Shown here: one piece after another, positions 55,394-64,000 of the stretch | Numbering within the stretch: the first letter of the stretch is position 1 | Layout: every line of letters begins with the position of its first letter | Assembly: GCA_030019365.1 (NCBI GenBank) | Contig: JASEFA010000003.1 | Coordinates: 62,001-126,000 of the forward strand | Length of the DNA: 64,000 nt | Source: Bacillota bacterium | GTDB taxonomy: Bacteria > Bacillota > Sulfobacillia > JACIYH01 | Direction of reading: 5' to 3' | Translations under genes and position numbers: made by a program | The notes under the pieces: generated by a model | What the model saw: only the letters and a program-made list of their open reading frames with translations | What the model was told of the DNA's origin: nothing | The model's database searches: none

Positions 55394-56818
55394 GTGCCCT
55401 CCACCTTTGACGGAATACATATTGCACTCTCGGCGCTGCGGGCGCAGCAGAGGGCCCTGGAGGTGGCGGCCCACAACGTGGCCAATGCCAACACCCCCGG
55501 TTTTTCCCGCCAGCAGCCCATCCTCGAACCGGCCCGGCCCGCCCTGGCGCCCGTGCCCGGGGCTTCGTGGGGCACCTACCTGGGGCGGGGCGTCCAGCTG
55601 GCCGAGGTCCGGCGCGTGCGCGATCTCTTCCTGGACGCCCAGGTGCGCTCCGACATGCAGCTCCTGGGCCGCTGGGAGGCGCGCCGTGATGCCCTCGCCA
55701 AGGTTGAATCCATCTTCAACGAGCCCTCCGACGCCGGCCTGCGCACCGTGTTGGACGAGTTCTGGGCCAGCTGGCAGGAGCTGGCCAACAACCCCGAGAG
55801 CCTGGCCGCCCGCGCTCTGGTCCGCCAGAAGGGGCAGGCCCTGGCCGACGTCTTCCGTCATCTTTACCGGCAGTTGTGGGACCTCCAGGCTGATCTGGAT
55901 CGCTCCATCGCCATCAAGGTGGACGATCTGAACGACCTGGCGCGACAGGTGGCCGGCCTCAACGAGCAGATTGCCCTGGCCTCCGCCAACCGCCAGGTCC
56001 CCAACGACTTGCTCGACCGCCGCGACCTGCTCGTCGAGCAGATGGCCCGCCTGGCCGACCTGCAGGTGCAGGTCGACGATCAGGGCGTGGCCACCGTGGC
56101 CATTGCGGGTATGGTGCTGGTCGACCGCTTCCGGGTAGGGCGCATGGAGGTCCGTCCGCAGCCGGGTTCTCCCAACCAGGGCCGGGTGGTATGGGCGGAC
56201 ACGGGGCTGGACGTCGACCCGGGAGGCGGGGAGCTGGGGGGGTACCTGGAGGCACGGGACCAGATCGCCCCCGGCCTGATGGCCGACCTGGACCGGCTGG
56301 CGACTTCCCTCCGCGACGAGGTCAACCGCATCCACCGCGAGGGCTACGGTTTGCTCCTGCCGGGGGAAGCGGTGCCGCCCCAGCCGCCCGGCTATAATTT
56401 CTTCGATCCCGGCGCCACGGCTGCCAACATGGGCCTGGCGTACGAGATAAGGCAGGACGTGCGCAAGATAGCCGCGTCCAGATACGGGGCGCCCGGTGAC
56501 GGGGAAAACGCCCTCCGGATAGCGGGCCTGCAGCGGGAGAAGGTCGTCGACCAGGGAACCATAGATGACTTCTTCCGCTCGGTGATCGGTGCGGTGGGCG
56601 TGATGTCTCGGGAGGCAGTGCGCCTGAGCGAGAACCAGGGCGTCCTCCTGCAGCAGATCGATCACCAGCGCCAGTCGGTGATGGGTGTCTCGCTGGACGA
56701 AGAGGTGACCAACCTGGTCAGGTATCAGCACGCTTACGCGGCGGCGGCCCGGGTAATCACCACCCTGGACGAAATGCTGCGGACCCTCATCGAGGGCACC
56801 GGCCTGGCCGGCCGGTAG
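55394..56818 (+). CDS. flgK: Flagellar hook-associated protein 1 (FlgK)
   Basis: 474 residues. First junction protein between hook and filament. It begins MPSTFDGIHIALSALRAQQ and continues HNVANANTPGFSRQQPIL, the classic rod-type motif; GTG 55394 was chosen because it gives this family start, over GTG 55385. The C-terminus QSVMGVSLDEEVTNLVRYQH with AYAAAARVITTLDEMLRTLI is equally characteristic. The variable middle domain is of modest size. It precedes flgL by about 135 nt. Confidence 0.95.
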   Translation: MPSTFDGIHIALSALRAQQRALEVAAHNVANANTPGFSRQQPILEPARPALAPVPGASWGTYLGRGVQLAEVRRVRDLFLDAQVRSDMQLLGRWEARRDALAKVESIFNEPSDAGLRTVLDEFWASWQELANNPESLAARALVRQKGQALADVFRHLYRQLWDLQADLDRSIAIKVDDLNDLARQVAGLNEQIALASANRQVPNDLLDRRDLLVEQMARLADLQVQVDDQGVATVAIAGMVLVDRFRVGRMEVRPQPGSPNQGRVVWADTGLDVDPGGGELGGYLEARDQIAPGLMADLDRLATSLRDEVNRIHREGYGLLLPGEAVPPQPPGYNFFDPGATAANMGLAYEIRQDVRKIAASRYGAPGDGENALRIAGLQREKVVDQGTIDDFFRSVIGAVGVMSREAVRLSENQGVLLQQIDHQRQSVMGVSLDEEVTNLVRYQHAYAAAARVITTLDEMLRTLIEGTGLAGR

Positions 56819-56954
56819 GCCCCCGCCGCCCTGCCGCCCCGGTGGGCGTGCCAGGGGCGCGGCGCGCGGGTGCGACGCAGTGCGTCGGGCGATGCGCAGC
56901 CGCGACGCGGCGGGCTCCGGCGAGGTGGGAAGGGGAGCGAGGGGGGAGTCAGAG

Positions 56955-57845
56955 GTGCGCGTAACCACGGGGATGATGATAGACGGGGTGCTGGCGGACC
57001 TGCGCAGCACCTGGTCCCGCCTGTCCCGGTACGAGCGTGAGCTGTCGTCGGGGAAGAGGCTGCTTCAACCTTCCGACGATCCGGTGGGCGTGGTGCGCTC
57101 CCTGGGCCTCCGCAGCGAGCTGAACCGGATCAACCGGTATCTGGCCAACGTGGACGATGCCCGCAGCTGGGTCGGCATGACCGATATGGCCCTGGGCCAG
57201 GCCGGCGACGTCGTCCAGAGGGTGCGCGAGCTGGCCATCTCCACTGCCGGTACCGTACCCGTATCCACCCTGCAGGCTGCCCGGGCCGAAGTTTCCCGGC
57301 TGCTCGAGCAGCTGGTTGCCATCGGCAACAGTCAGTGCGGCGACCGGTATATCTTCGCCGGCCAGCAAACCCTCACCCTGCCCTTCGCTCTCACGGGGGA
57401 CCCAGGCAATCCCGTCGTCTACAGCGGTGATACGCGGCCGATATGGCGTGAGGCGGGACCTGCCACGGCCATCCAGGTGAACCGGCCCGGCAGCGGTGCG
57501 TTGCAGCAGGCGATGGTCGCGACGGCCAACTACCTGAACGCGCTCGATGCCGCCATAAGCACCGGGGACACCGTGGCAGTGGGCGTGGTCAATGACCTCG
57601 ACCAGGCCCTGGACGCGATTCTGGAAGAGAGGGCCCATGTGGGTGCAGACGGACACCGGCTTGAGGCGACCCGCTCCCGATTGCAGGACAGCGTGTATGA
57701 GATCACCGCCCTGCTTTCGGAAACGGAAGACGCCGACATGGCAGAAGTCATCGTTCACCTCACCAGCACGGAGGCCGCCTACCGCGCCGCCCTCGGGGTA
57801 GGCGCCCGCATCATCCAGCCAAGCCTGCTCGATTTCCTGCGCTGA
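56955..57845 (+). CDS. flgL: Flagellar hook-associated protein 3 (FlgL)
   Basis: 296 residues. Second junction protein, related to flagellin. It begins VRVTTGMMIDGVLADLRSTW and continues RYERELSSGKRLLQPSDDPV; the C-terminus is MAEVIVHLTSTEAAYRAALG and IIQPSLLDFLR. GTG 56955 follows GGGGGGAG and gives the expected MRVT start; an in-frame start at 56880 would add a non-conserved Arg/Gly-rich stretch. It ends the flgM-N-K-L group. Confidence 0.94.
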   Translation: MRVTTGMMIDGVLADLRSTWSRLSRYERELSSGKRLLQPSDDPVGVVRSLGLRSELNRINRYLANVDDARSWVGMTDMALGQAGDVVQRVRELAISTAGTVPVSTLQAARAEVSRLLEQLVAIGNSQCGDRYIFAGQQTLTLPFALTGDPGNPVVYSGDTRPIWREAGPATAIQVNRPGSGALQQAMVATANYLNALDAAISTGDTVAVGVVNDLDQALDAILEERAHVGADGHRLEATRSRLQDSVYEITALLSETEDADMAEVIVHLTSTEAAYRAALGVGARIIQPSLLDFLR

Positions 57846-58017
57846 CGGTTTCAGTGCAGGCAGTAGGTCGTCGCGCCCTGTACTCCGGGGCGGCAGTCCT
57901 ATACGGATGAGGGAAGCGGCCCGATACAGATTGAGGATCGGTCGGCCCCCAAGCGGGGGGAGGCCCCCGCGCCGGCCGGACAGCAGCAGGATCGCTGGCT
58001 CCGTGGAGTGATTGTGG

Positions 58018-58560
58018 ATGCGAGTGCTGACCCGGAGGTTCGGTATCCTGAAAGTCCCCGACGAACTGGTGTGGCGGTGGCCGGTGGCCATGCCCGGCTT
58101 CCCCCGCTCGCGGGAGTTTGTCCTCATCGACGACGAGAGGGTGCGCCCCTTTCTGTGGCTGCAGTCCCTCAACGAGCCCGAAGTTGCCTTCGTAGTCGTG
58201 GACACCACGATGGTCGCCCCCGGCTACGACCCGGCCCTGCCCGAGGGGGAGCTCACCTGCCTGCGCCTCAATCCTGGAGTCAGGCCGGTGCTATACGCCA
58301 TAGTGACAGTGCCGGAAGACCCCCGGCAGGCGTGGGTTAACCTGCGGGCTCCCGTGGTACTCAACGCGGGTGCCCGCCTGGGGCGCCAGGTGGTTCTCTC
58401 CGACGAGCGCTATTCGTTCCGCCATCCCCTTTGGGAGGCGGTGGAAATCCTGTCCCGGCACGACCAGGGATGGTGCGACAGCCAGGGAGGGCGATTGCTG
58501 TGCTGGTCCTTGCCCGCAAGCTCCACCAGAGCATCCTTATCGGCGACACGATCCGCGTAA
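58018..58560 (+). CDS. fliW: Flagellar assembly factor FliW
   Basis: 180 residues; FliW is usually near 150. FliW binds CsrA and flagellin in a partner switch that couples flagellin translation to its export. Conserved parts are FGILKVPDELVWRWPVAMPG, RPFLWLQSLNEPEVAFVVVD and VTVPEDPRQAWVNLRAPVVL, followed by NAGARLGRQVVL. ATG 58018 follows GGAG at a distance of 9 nt. The last 25 residues (CWSLPASSTRASLSATRSA) are unlike the family and are encoded by bases shared with csrA, an overlap of 61 nt. Confidence 0.9.
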   Translation: MRVLTRRFGILKVPDELVWRWPVAMPGFPRSREFVLIDDERVRPFLWLQSLNEPEVAFVVVDTTMVAPGYDPALPEGELTCLRLNPGVRPVLYAIVTVPEDPRQAWVNLRAPVVLNAGARLGRQVVLSDERYSFRHPLWEAVEILSRHDQGWCDSQGGRLLCWSLPASSTRASLSATRSA

Positions 58561-58784
58561 CCGTCCTGGAAGTGCGCGACGGCCAGGTCCGCCTGGGCAT
58601 CGACGCCCCCCGGGGCATCTCCGTCTTGCGCGAGGAGATCCTGCACGTCGCAGCCGCCAGCAACCGAGAGGCCTGCCTGGGGCAGGTGGGGCGGGTCGAC
58701 GTGGCAGGCGACGTGGCGGAGCTCGTGCGGTGCTGCCTGTCCGGCGATCGGGAAGGGGCCGGCAGGGGGGGCGGACGCCCATGA
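58500..58784 (+). CDS. csrA: Carbon storage regulator CsrA
   Basis: 94 residues, longer than the usual 60-75. CsrA binds GGA motifs in leaders, notably that of flagellin mRNA, and blocks translation. VLVLARKLHQSILIGDTIRV and LGIDAPRGISVLREEIL are the RNA-binding family core, with the conserved Arg. GTG 58500 follows GGGAGGG. About 30 Gly/Arg-rich residues extend the C-terminus. It starts inside fliW and overlaps rmlB by 4 nt. A flagellin gene would be expected nearby but is not seen in the window. Confidence 0.94.
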   Translation: MLVLARKLHQSILIGDTIRVTVLEVRDGQVRLGIDAPRGISVLREEILHVAAASNREACLGQVGRVDVAGDVAELVRCCLSGDREGAGRGGGRP

Positions 58785-59806
58785 GGGTCCTTGTGACGGG
58801 TGGCGCCGGCTTCATAGGATCGAACTTCATCCGGTACTGCCTGAGGGAGCACCCGGACTGGCAGTTGCTGAACTTCGACAAGCTGACGTATGCGGGAAAC
58901 CTGGAGAACCTGGCAGGAATTGACGAGGCGCGTTACTCGTTCGTGCGGGGGGACATAGGCGATCCCGTAGCAGTCGAAGCCGTGTTCAGGCAGCGGTGCG
59001 ATGCGGTGGTCAATTTCGCCGCTGAGTCACACGTCGACCGCAGCATTCTGGATTCTGCTCCGTTCATGTGCACCAACGTGCTGGGCACCCAGGTGCTGCT
59101 GGACGCGGCCCGGAATCACGGCGTCGGTGTTTTCGTTCAGATTTCTACCGACGAGGTTTACGGATCCCTCGTTGAGGGCGATCCGCCGTCTAGAGAAGAC
59201 AGTCCCCTGGCGCCCAACAGCCCTTACGCGGCCAGCAAGGCTTCGGCCGACATGCTGGCCCGGGCGTGGTGGAAGACCTACCGCGTGCCGGTGATAGTTA
59301 CCCGTTGCTGCAACAACTTCGGGCCCTACCAGTTCCCCGAGAAGCTCATTCCCCTCGTTATCACGAATGCCATCCAGGATCTCCCCATACCGGTCTACGG
59401 GGATGGTAGGAACATCCGGGACTGGCTCCATGTGGAGGACCATTGTGGGGCCATTGACGCCGTCATCCAGCGGGGCCGGCCGGGCGAGGTGTACAACATC
59501 GGAGCGGGGTGCGAGTTACGGAACATCGACCTGGTCCGCCAGATACTTGTCCTGCTCGGGAAGGCCGACTCTCTGGTACGATTCGTGCCCGACCGGCCCG
59601 GTCACGACCGCCGCTACGCCATCGATTTCTCCCGGATCAGGAAGGAGCTGGGATGGGTCCCCACCCGTCCCCTGGCGGAGACCCTGCGCGAGGTAATCGA
59701 CTGGTACGTGGCCAACGAGGGCTGGTGGAGGCGGGTGCGGAGCGGGGCTTACCGCGATTACTACGAGGCGGTGTACGCCCGCCAGTGGGGAGGGAGGGCG
59801 AAGTGA
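58781..59806 (+). CDS. rfbB: dTDP-glucose 4,6-dehydratase
   Basis: 341 residues. Second step of dTDP-L-rhamnose synthesis. The NAD-binding motif is [17 protein letters not shown]. The active site has STDEVYGSL and [13 protein letters not shown] (YxxxK), and the family blocks ESHVDRSI and [13 protein letters not shown] are present. ATG 58781 overlaps the csrA stop (ATGA), so this sugar operon may be translated with csrA. The 3' end overlaps rmlA by 4 nt. Confidence 0.96.
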   Translation: MRVLVTGGAGFIGSNFIRYCLREHPDWQLLNFDKLTYAGNLENLAGIDEARYSFVRGDIGDPVAVEAVFRQRCDAVVNFAAESHVDRSILDSAPFMCTNVLGTQVLLDAARNHGVGVFVQISTDEVYGSLVEGDPPSREDSPLAPNSPYAASKASADMLARAWWKTYRVPVIVTRCCNNFGPYQFPEKLIPLVITNAIQDLPIPVYGDGRNIRDWLHVEDHCGAIDAVIQRGRPGEVYNIGAGCELRNIDLVRQILVLLGKADSLVRFVPDRPGHDRRYAIDFSRIRKELGWVPTRPLAETLREVIDWYVANEGWWRRVRSGAYRDYYEAVYARQWGGRAK

Positions 59807-60870
59807 AGGCGCTGGTCCTGGCAGGGGGAAGGGGCACGAGGTTGCGGCCACTCACCTACACCATGCCCAAGCAGCTGGTGCCGGTGGCCAACAAGCCCAT
59901 CCTGCACTTCGTTATGGCCCAGGTGGCAGACGCCGGCCTCATCGATGTGGGTGTGATAATCGCACCGGAGACGGGGGATGCCATCAGGGCTTACCTCGGG
60001 GATGGTTCGCACTGGGGGCTGCGGATCGCCTACATAGTACAGGAGCGTCCCGCCGGCCTCGCCCACGCCGTCAAGACCGCGGCCCCGTTCCTTGGGACCG
60101 ATCCCTTCCTCATGTTCCTGGGTGACAATCTCATCCAGGGCGGGGTGGGGGAGCTCGTGCAAGAGTTCGCAGGCGCGGAGGGAGATGCGGCCTTGCTGTT
60201 GAAAGAGGTGTCGGACCCGCGTGCCTTCGGGGTGGCGGTTGTGGACGGAAGTGGCCGGGTTACTCGCCTGGTGGAGAAGCCGCGCGACCCGCTCAGCAAC
60301 CTGGCTCTGGTGGGGGTATATGCGTTTTCCGCCCGCATCCACGAGGCTGTATCCCGTATCGTACCTTCGTGGCGGGGGGAACTGGAGATCACCGATGCCA
60401 TCCAGGAACTGATCGCCCTGGGTGGGAAGGTGCGGGCCCGGATGCTCGAAGGGTGGTGGCTGGACACGGGCAAGAAGGATGACCTCCTGGAGGCCAACCG
60501 GGTGGTGCTGGACCACTATGCCTCCCGGCGCATTGAGGGCGACGTGGACGCCGAAAGCCAGGTGGTGGGTCGGGTGGAGGTCGGGCAAGGAGCGTGCATC
60601 CGGCGCAGTGTGGTGAGGGGTCCGGCGGTCATAGGCCGGCAGGCGCAGGTCGAGGACTGTCTCGTGGGGCCATTCACCGCCATCGGTGACGGGAGCAAGC
60701 TCCGGGGCGTGTCCATAGAGCACTCGGTGGTCCTGGATTCGTGCGAGCTGGACGACGTGGGGCCCATCGAGGACAGTCTCATCGGCAGGAACGTGCGGGT
60801 GGTGCGGGCCAACAGCCGGCACCGCGCACTCCGGCTCTTTCTGGGCGATGAAGCTCATGTGGCTGTGTGA
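59803..60870 (+). CDS. rfbA: Glucose-1-phosphate thymidylyltransferase, long form
   Basis: 355 residues. It makes dTDP-glucose. The nucleotidyl motif is [20 protein letters not shown] with [49 protein letters not shown] and [19 protein letters not shown] are typical. A C-terminal left-handed beta-helix region ([20 protein letters not shown]) makes it the long RmlA type (TIGR01208) common in Gram-positive and archaeal clusters. GTG 59803 follows GGGAGGG. Confidence 0.94.
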   Translation: MKALVLAGGRGTRLRPLTYTMPKQLVPVANKPILHFVMAQVADAGLIDVGVIIAPETGDAIRAYLGDGSHWGLRIAYIVQERPAGLAHAVKTAAPFLGTDPFLMFLGDNLIQGGVGELVQEFAGAEGDAALLLKEVSDPRAFGVAVVDGSGRVTRLVEKPRDPLSNLALVGVYAFSARIHEAVSRIVPSWRGELEITDAIQELIALGGKVRARMLEGWWLDTGKKDDLLEANRVVLDHYASRRIEGDVDAESQVVGRVEVGQGACIRRSVVRGPAVIGRQAQVEDCLVGPFTAIGDGSKLRGVSIEHSVVLDSCELDDVGPIEDSLIGRNVRVVRANSRHRALRLFLGDEAHVAV

Positions 60871-60929
60871 GGGAATCGGCGCGCCGGGTCCCGCCACGCC
60901 GCCGGGGCATCCAGCGGAGGGAAGGCGGA

Positions 60930-61385
60930 ATGATAGCAGGGGTTAAGGTCAAGCACTTGATCCGTCACCCGGACGACCGCGGATTCTTCCAGGAGATAGT
61001 GCGGGCCGATGAAGATCTGCTGCCCCGATTTGGCCAGCTTTCCATGGCCAAGACGTACCCGGGGGTGATCAAGGCCTTCCACTATCATGAGAAGCAGGAC
61101 GACGTCTGGTTCTTTCCCGTGGGCAATGCCCAGGTGGTGCTGCACGACATCAGGCAGAATTCAGAGACGTATCGGGAAACCAACGTCTTCTACATGGGAG
61201 AGGATAACCCCACCGTCCTGTTCATACCTGCTGGCGTGGCTCACGGATACCGGACCCTGGGTGAGGTGCCGGCTCTCATCATTTACGTGACCACCGAGCC
61301 ATACGACCGTGGGGATCCGGACGAAAAGAGGATCGCGTACGACGACCCGCAAATCGGGTTCGACTGGTCGACCAGGATGAGGTAG
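60930..61385 (+). CDS. rfbC: dTDP-4-dehydrorhamnose 3,5-epimerase family protein
   Basis: 151 residues, a little shorter than typical RmlC (about 180). Cupin fold with HPDDRGFFQEIVRADEDLLP, KAFHYHEKQDDVWFFPVGNA and FIPAGVAHGYRTLGEVPALI. The His of the FHYH motif stands at the catalytic position of the family. VTTEPYDRGDPDEKRIAYDD and IGFDW close the domain. ATG 60930 follows GGAAGGCGG. It lies between rfbA and rfbD, so the third step is the most likely role. Confidence 0.88.
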   Translation: MIAGVKVKHLIRHPDDRGFFQEIVRADEDLLPRFGQLSMAKTYPGVIKAFHYHEKQDDVWFFPVGNAQVVLHDIRQNSETYRETNVFYMGEDNPTVLFIPAGVAHGYRTLGEVPALIIYVTTEPYDRGDPDEKRIAYDDPQIGFDWSTRMR

Positions 61386-61394
61386 GGATTGTGC

Positions 61395-62261
61395 TTGGAT
61401 AGGGTGACGGTGACGGGCGCGGGCGGTATGCTCGGTCGGGCGGTGGTGGCCGCGTTCCACGATGCGGGCTTTGAGGTTATCCCGCTGGATCACGCTGCTC
61501 TCGACGTGACCGACGTTGGTGCTGTTCGAAGGGTAACCGCTGAAGTGAGACCGCGCCTGGTGATCAACTGTGCCGCCTACACCGACGTAGATCGAGCGGA
61601 ATCGGAGCCCGAGAAGGCCATGACCGTAAATGCCCTTGGGCCGCAAAACCTGGCCACCGCCAGTCTGGATCTCGGTGTGGAGCTGGTTCACATCAGCACC
61701 GACTACGTTTTTTCGGGCAGCAAGGGAGAGCCGTATAATGTGCGGGACCCCTGTGACCCAATCAACGCGTATGGCAAGAGCAAGGCCTGCGGGGAAAACT
61801 ACGTCCGATCTCTCCTCAAGTGTTCTTACATCGTGCGTACGAGCTGGCTCTTTGGCCCGGGCGGGCGCAACTTTGTTGATACCGTCCTGGAACTGGGCCG
61901 TGACCGGGAACTAATCCCCGTGGTGGACGACCAGCGGGGGTGCCCCACATTCACAGAGGACCTGGCCAGTGCCCTTGTGGAGCTGGTCCGCACCAGGGCT
62001 TACGGCACCTACCACATCACCAATTCGGGGTCCGCGACCTGGTACCAGCTGGCCTGCCTGGCCGTCCGCCTTGCCGGCCTCCGGGTCAAGGTGGTGCCGG
62101 CGTCAAGCGATGCGTTTTCCCGACCGGCTCGCAGGCCGCGCAACTCCGTGCTTGACCCGTTTCCGCTCAAGGAGACCGTTGGCCACCTGCTTCCCCGCTG
62201 GGAAGACGCCGTCAGCCGGTACCTCTTACGCCGGTTTGCGACCGGAGCGGTCGAGGGCTAA
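61395..62261 (+). CDS. rfbD: dTDP-4-dehydrorhamnose reductase
   Basis: 288 residues. Last step of dTDP-L-rhamnose synthesis. It has the NAD(P)H motif VTGAGGMLGRAVVAAFHDAG, INCAAYTDVDRAESEPEKAM, STDYVFSGSKGEPY and YGKSKACGENYVRS (YxxxK), then TSWLFGPGGRNFVDTVLEL. TTG 61395 follows GTAGGG at good spacing; TTG 61389 and GTG 61404 are alternatives. The 3' end overlaps the convergent glycosyltransferase gene by 36 nt. Confidence 0.93.
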   Translation: MDRVTVTGAGGMLGRAVVAAFHDAGFEVIPLDHAALDVTDVGAVRRVTAEVRPRLVINCAAYTDVDRAESEPEKAMTVNALGPQNLATASLDLGVELVHISTDYVFSGSKGEPYNVRDPCDPINAYGKSKACGENYVRSLLKCSYIVRTSWLFGPGGRNFVDTVLELGRDRELIPVVDDQRGCPTFTEDLASALVELVRTRAYGTYHITNSGSATWYQLACLAVRLAGLRVKVVPASSDAFSRPARRPRNSVLDPFPLKETVGHLLPRWEDAVSRYLLRRFATGAVEG

Positions 62262-63476
62262 CACCCTGTAACCCCAACTTTCGACCCGCCGACCCATGCG
62301 TTCCTCCCAGTTTTCTGTGAGGAAGATATCCGCGACTGGACCTGCCAGTTCCGGCCGGAGGAGAAAGGCATCCGGGCCCTTGACCGCACCGACGTAGGGG
62401 GCCAGGGTAAGGTTGGCCAGAAGCTCGACCAATAAGCCGCCGTCCACGCTGCCCGGCCTGCCCCAGAACAGGACTCCATCGCATGCGCTGGAGATCTTCG
62501 AGAGGGTGGCACCCAGATTCCTGGCGGGCGGACTCTCGTCGAGGACGATCAGCTTCATTTGCGGGAAATGCCCGCCGGCGACCTGGCCCCGATGGGTGTC
62601 CGCGGAGGCGGAGCCCGCGGGAACTACCACCGGGACCGCTCGCAAATGATCGATGGACTTGCTCAGAGTACCTTGGTGCTCTTCGTAGCGCACCACCAGG
62701 CCGTCTTCGACATAGATGCGAGTTTCGTCCGGGGGTATGCGACCGAGCCATCTCGAGTTCAGAATCTCGAGGTTCTCCCTCGACTTGCGGAATCGCTCCG
62801 GTCCGCTGATGGACTCGTGGTGGATGAGTTTGGCGCGGGGGGTATAGATCACCCGGTGGCCCTCTTGTCGGACCCGAAAGCAGAGGTCGACATCCTCGTA
62901 GCCGTTGTAGTATCGCTCATCGAAGCCACCCAGTTCGGAGAACAGGTCTTTCGGGATGAGGAGACAGGCTCCGGTTACCGCCTGCAGATCACGTTGCCTG
63001 TTTACCAGTGGATCCAGCCCGTCAAATCGATAGTAGAGGTGGTAGGGGTGGAGTTGCCCGGTTATGGGGTCTAGGCCTACCACGACTCCGGCATGCTGAA
63101 CGGTATCATCGGGAAACAACAGCTTGCAGCCTACTGCTCCGATTTGTGGCTCCGCCGCAGCTACTGCGAGGAGGTTGTTCAGCCAGCCTGGCAGGGGTTC
63201 GGTATCGTTGTTCAGAAAAAGCAGCAACCTGCCCTGTGCTACTTCTGCGCCTGCGTTGCAGGCTCGGGCGAATCCCTGGTTGAGCGGGTTGAGGAGAAGC
63301 CTAACGTCGCCCTCCAGGCTCTTGAGGAAGCCACGCGTGGCGTCGGTCGATCCGTTATCCACGATAATTACCTCGTAGAGATCGCCCGGAGTGTATGTTG
63401 CCAACGCCTCAAGGCAGCGTCTGGTGTAGTTGACCTTGTTATAGGTAGGGATGATAATCGAGACCTCGTACTTCAC
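62226..63476 (-). CDS. Glycosyltransferase family 2 (rhamnosyltransferase-like)
   Basis: 416 residues on the minus strand. The GT-A domain has VSIIIPTYNKVNYTRRCLEA, VIIVDNGSTDATRGF, NPLNQGFARACNAGA, the DxD-like LFLNNDTEPLPGW and GGFDERYYNGYEDVDLCFRV. This pattern is found in WbbL-like rhamnosyl and related transferases. The last 140 residues form a second, unrecognised alpha/beta domain. It is next to the rhamnose genes, so a rhamnosyl donor is a reasonable guess. It converges with rfbD and diverges from the methyltransferase gene. Base composition is slightly less GC-rich than in the housekeeping genes. Confidence 0.85.
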   Translation of the reverse strand: MKYEVSIIIPTYNKVNYTRRCLEALATYTPGDLYEVIIVDNGSTDATRGFLKSLEGDVRLLLNPLNQGFARACNAGAEVAQGRLLLFLNNDTEPLPGWLNNLLAVAAAEPQIGAVGCKLLFPDDTVQHAGVVVGLDPITGQLHPYHLYYRFDGLDPLVNRQRDLQAVTGACLLIPKDLFSELGGFDERYYNGYEDVDLCFRVRQEGHRVIYTPRAKLIHHESISGPERFRKSRENLEILNSRWLGRIPPDETRIYVEDGLVVRYEEHQGTLSKSIDHLRAVPVVVPAGSASADTHRGQVAGGHFPQMKLIVLDESPPARNLGATLSKISSACDGVLFWGRPGSVDGGLLVELLANLTLAPYVGAVKGPDAFLLRPELAGPVADIFLTENWEERMGRRVESWGYRVLALDRSGRKPA

Positions 63477-63536
63477 GTGTTTCCCCTTGCACTATATCGT
63501 CTCCTACGCCCGGGCCGATACTGACAGGGGTGATAG

Positions 63537-64000
63537 ATGGTGGAGGCTGCCTACTACGGGAGTAGCAGGCCGGAAGTACGAAGGTTGGTGCCCAGCCATG
63601 CCAGATGCATACTCGATGTGGGTTGCGGGTGGGGACGGGTGGGAGCCGAGTTGAAAGCGTCCGTTCCGGGCCGTGAGGTCACGGGCGTGGAAGTGGTTCC
63701 CCAGGTGGCGGAGGTCGCAGCCCAGGCACTGGACCGTGTTCTCGTGGGAGATGTGGAGGACGTGGTTGACCGGCTGCCCCGGCGGCATTTCGACTGTGTG
63801 ATCCTGGCAGATATCCTCGAGCACCTGCGAGATCCCTGGCTAACCCTGAAAAGACTGGGTGAGGCTATGCAGCCGGGGGCGGCTTTTGTGGCAAGCGTAC
63901 CCAACATATCCCACTGGTCGATAATCCGGGGGCTCATTGAGGGGGAATGGCATTACCAGGATGAAGGGCTTCTGGATCGCACCCATCTCCGGTTTTTCAC
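63537..64000 (+). CDS. Class I SAM-dependent methyltransferase, truncated by the window end
   Basis: 154 codons are visible without a stop. ATG 63537 follows AGGGGTGA. The SAM-binding motif is CILDVGCGWGRVGAELKA, the acidic loop VTGVEVVPQVAEVAAQAL, then VLVGDVEDVVDRLP and the post-motif FDCVILADILEHLRDPWLTL. This is the Methyltransf_11/23 type often found among polysaccharide genes. The final visible residues are DRTHLRFF, a typical block of this family, so only the C-terminal part is missing. It diverges from the glycosyltransferase gene by 60 bp. Confidence 0.85.
   Translation, partial: MVEAAYYGSSRPEVRRLVPSHARCILDVGCGWGRVGAELKASVPGREVTGVEVVPQVAEVAAQALDRVLVGDVEDVVDRLPRRHFDCVILADILEHLRDPWLTLKRLGEAMQPGAAFVASVPNISHWSIIRGLIEGEWHYQDEGLLDRTHLRFF

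Overview
The window looks like chromosome of a GC-rich, endospore-forming, flagellated member of the Bacillota (Firmicutes) with an S-layer. The evidence is gene content and order: a complete F-type ATP synthase operon, then murA-spoIID-spoIIQ-spoIIID-mbl-flhO-flhP in the order familiar from Bacillus; a comF-yvyF-flgM-flgN-flgK-flgL-fliW-csrA block; and the rpmE-DUF1385-prfA-prmC-sua5-ywlE-rpiB-ywlG block. S-layer homology (SLH) proteins, a SAM-I riboswitch and a c-di-GMP-I riboswitch agree with this. No rRNA, tRNA, CRISPR array or insertion sequence was found.

Layout. 0.1-5.5 kb: an S41 processing protease and a three-gene MacAB-like ABC exporter. 5.5-10.4 kb: an accessory stretch with 32-bp tandem repeats, a PD40 lipoprotein gene broken by one in-frame TGA, an AlbA_2/HATPase regulator behind a near-consensus sigma-A promoter, and a zinc-finger/HTH/Panacea antitoxin-like protein. 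10.4-20.4 kb: three secreted SLH proteins (subtilase with C-terminal SLH, SLH protein, 1579-residue subtilase with N-terminal SLH), each preceded by the same 34-nt element. 20.4-33.1 kb: transaldolase, a soluble chemoreceptor-like protein, and translation, nucleotide and envelope-precursor housekeeping genes. 33.2-40.6 kb: atpZ-I-B-E-F-H-A-G-D-C. 40.7-48.1 kb: murA, sporulation genes, mbl and the flagellar rod genes flhO, flhP and a flgJ-like gene behind a c-di-GMP-I riboswitch. 48.2-50.9 kb: a SAM-I riboswitch, a core-type methionine synthase and metK. 51.0-58.8 kb: a diguanylate cyclase, comF and late flagellar/CsrA control genes. 58.8-64 kb: the dTDP-rhamnose genes rmlB-A-C-D, a glycosyltransferase on the opposite strand and a methyltransferase that runs off the end.

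How it fits together. Several signals point to coordinated control of motility, sporulation and c-di-GMP. The riboswitch-controlled rod operon and the diguanylate cyclase gene both carry matches to the sigma-H (Spo0H) promoter consensus with identical -10 boxes and 11-nt spacers. spoIID, spoIIQ and spoIIID have sigma-E, sigma-F and sigma-E-like promoters. FlgM and FliW/CsrA add later checkpoints. The S-layer trio appears to form its own small regulon, and the rhamnose genes could feed glycosylation of the S-layer, cell wall or flagellin. Function calls rest on recognised motifs and gene order; promoter calls are consensus matches by eye and need experimental support.
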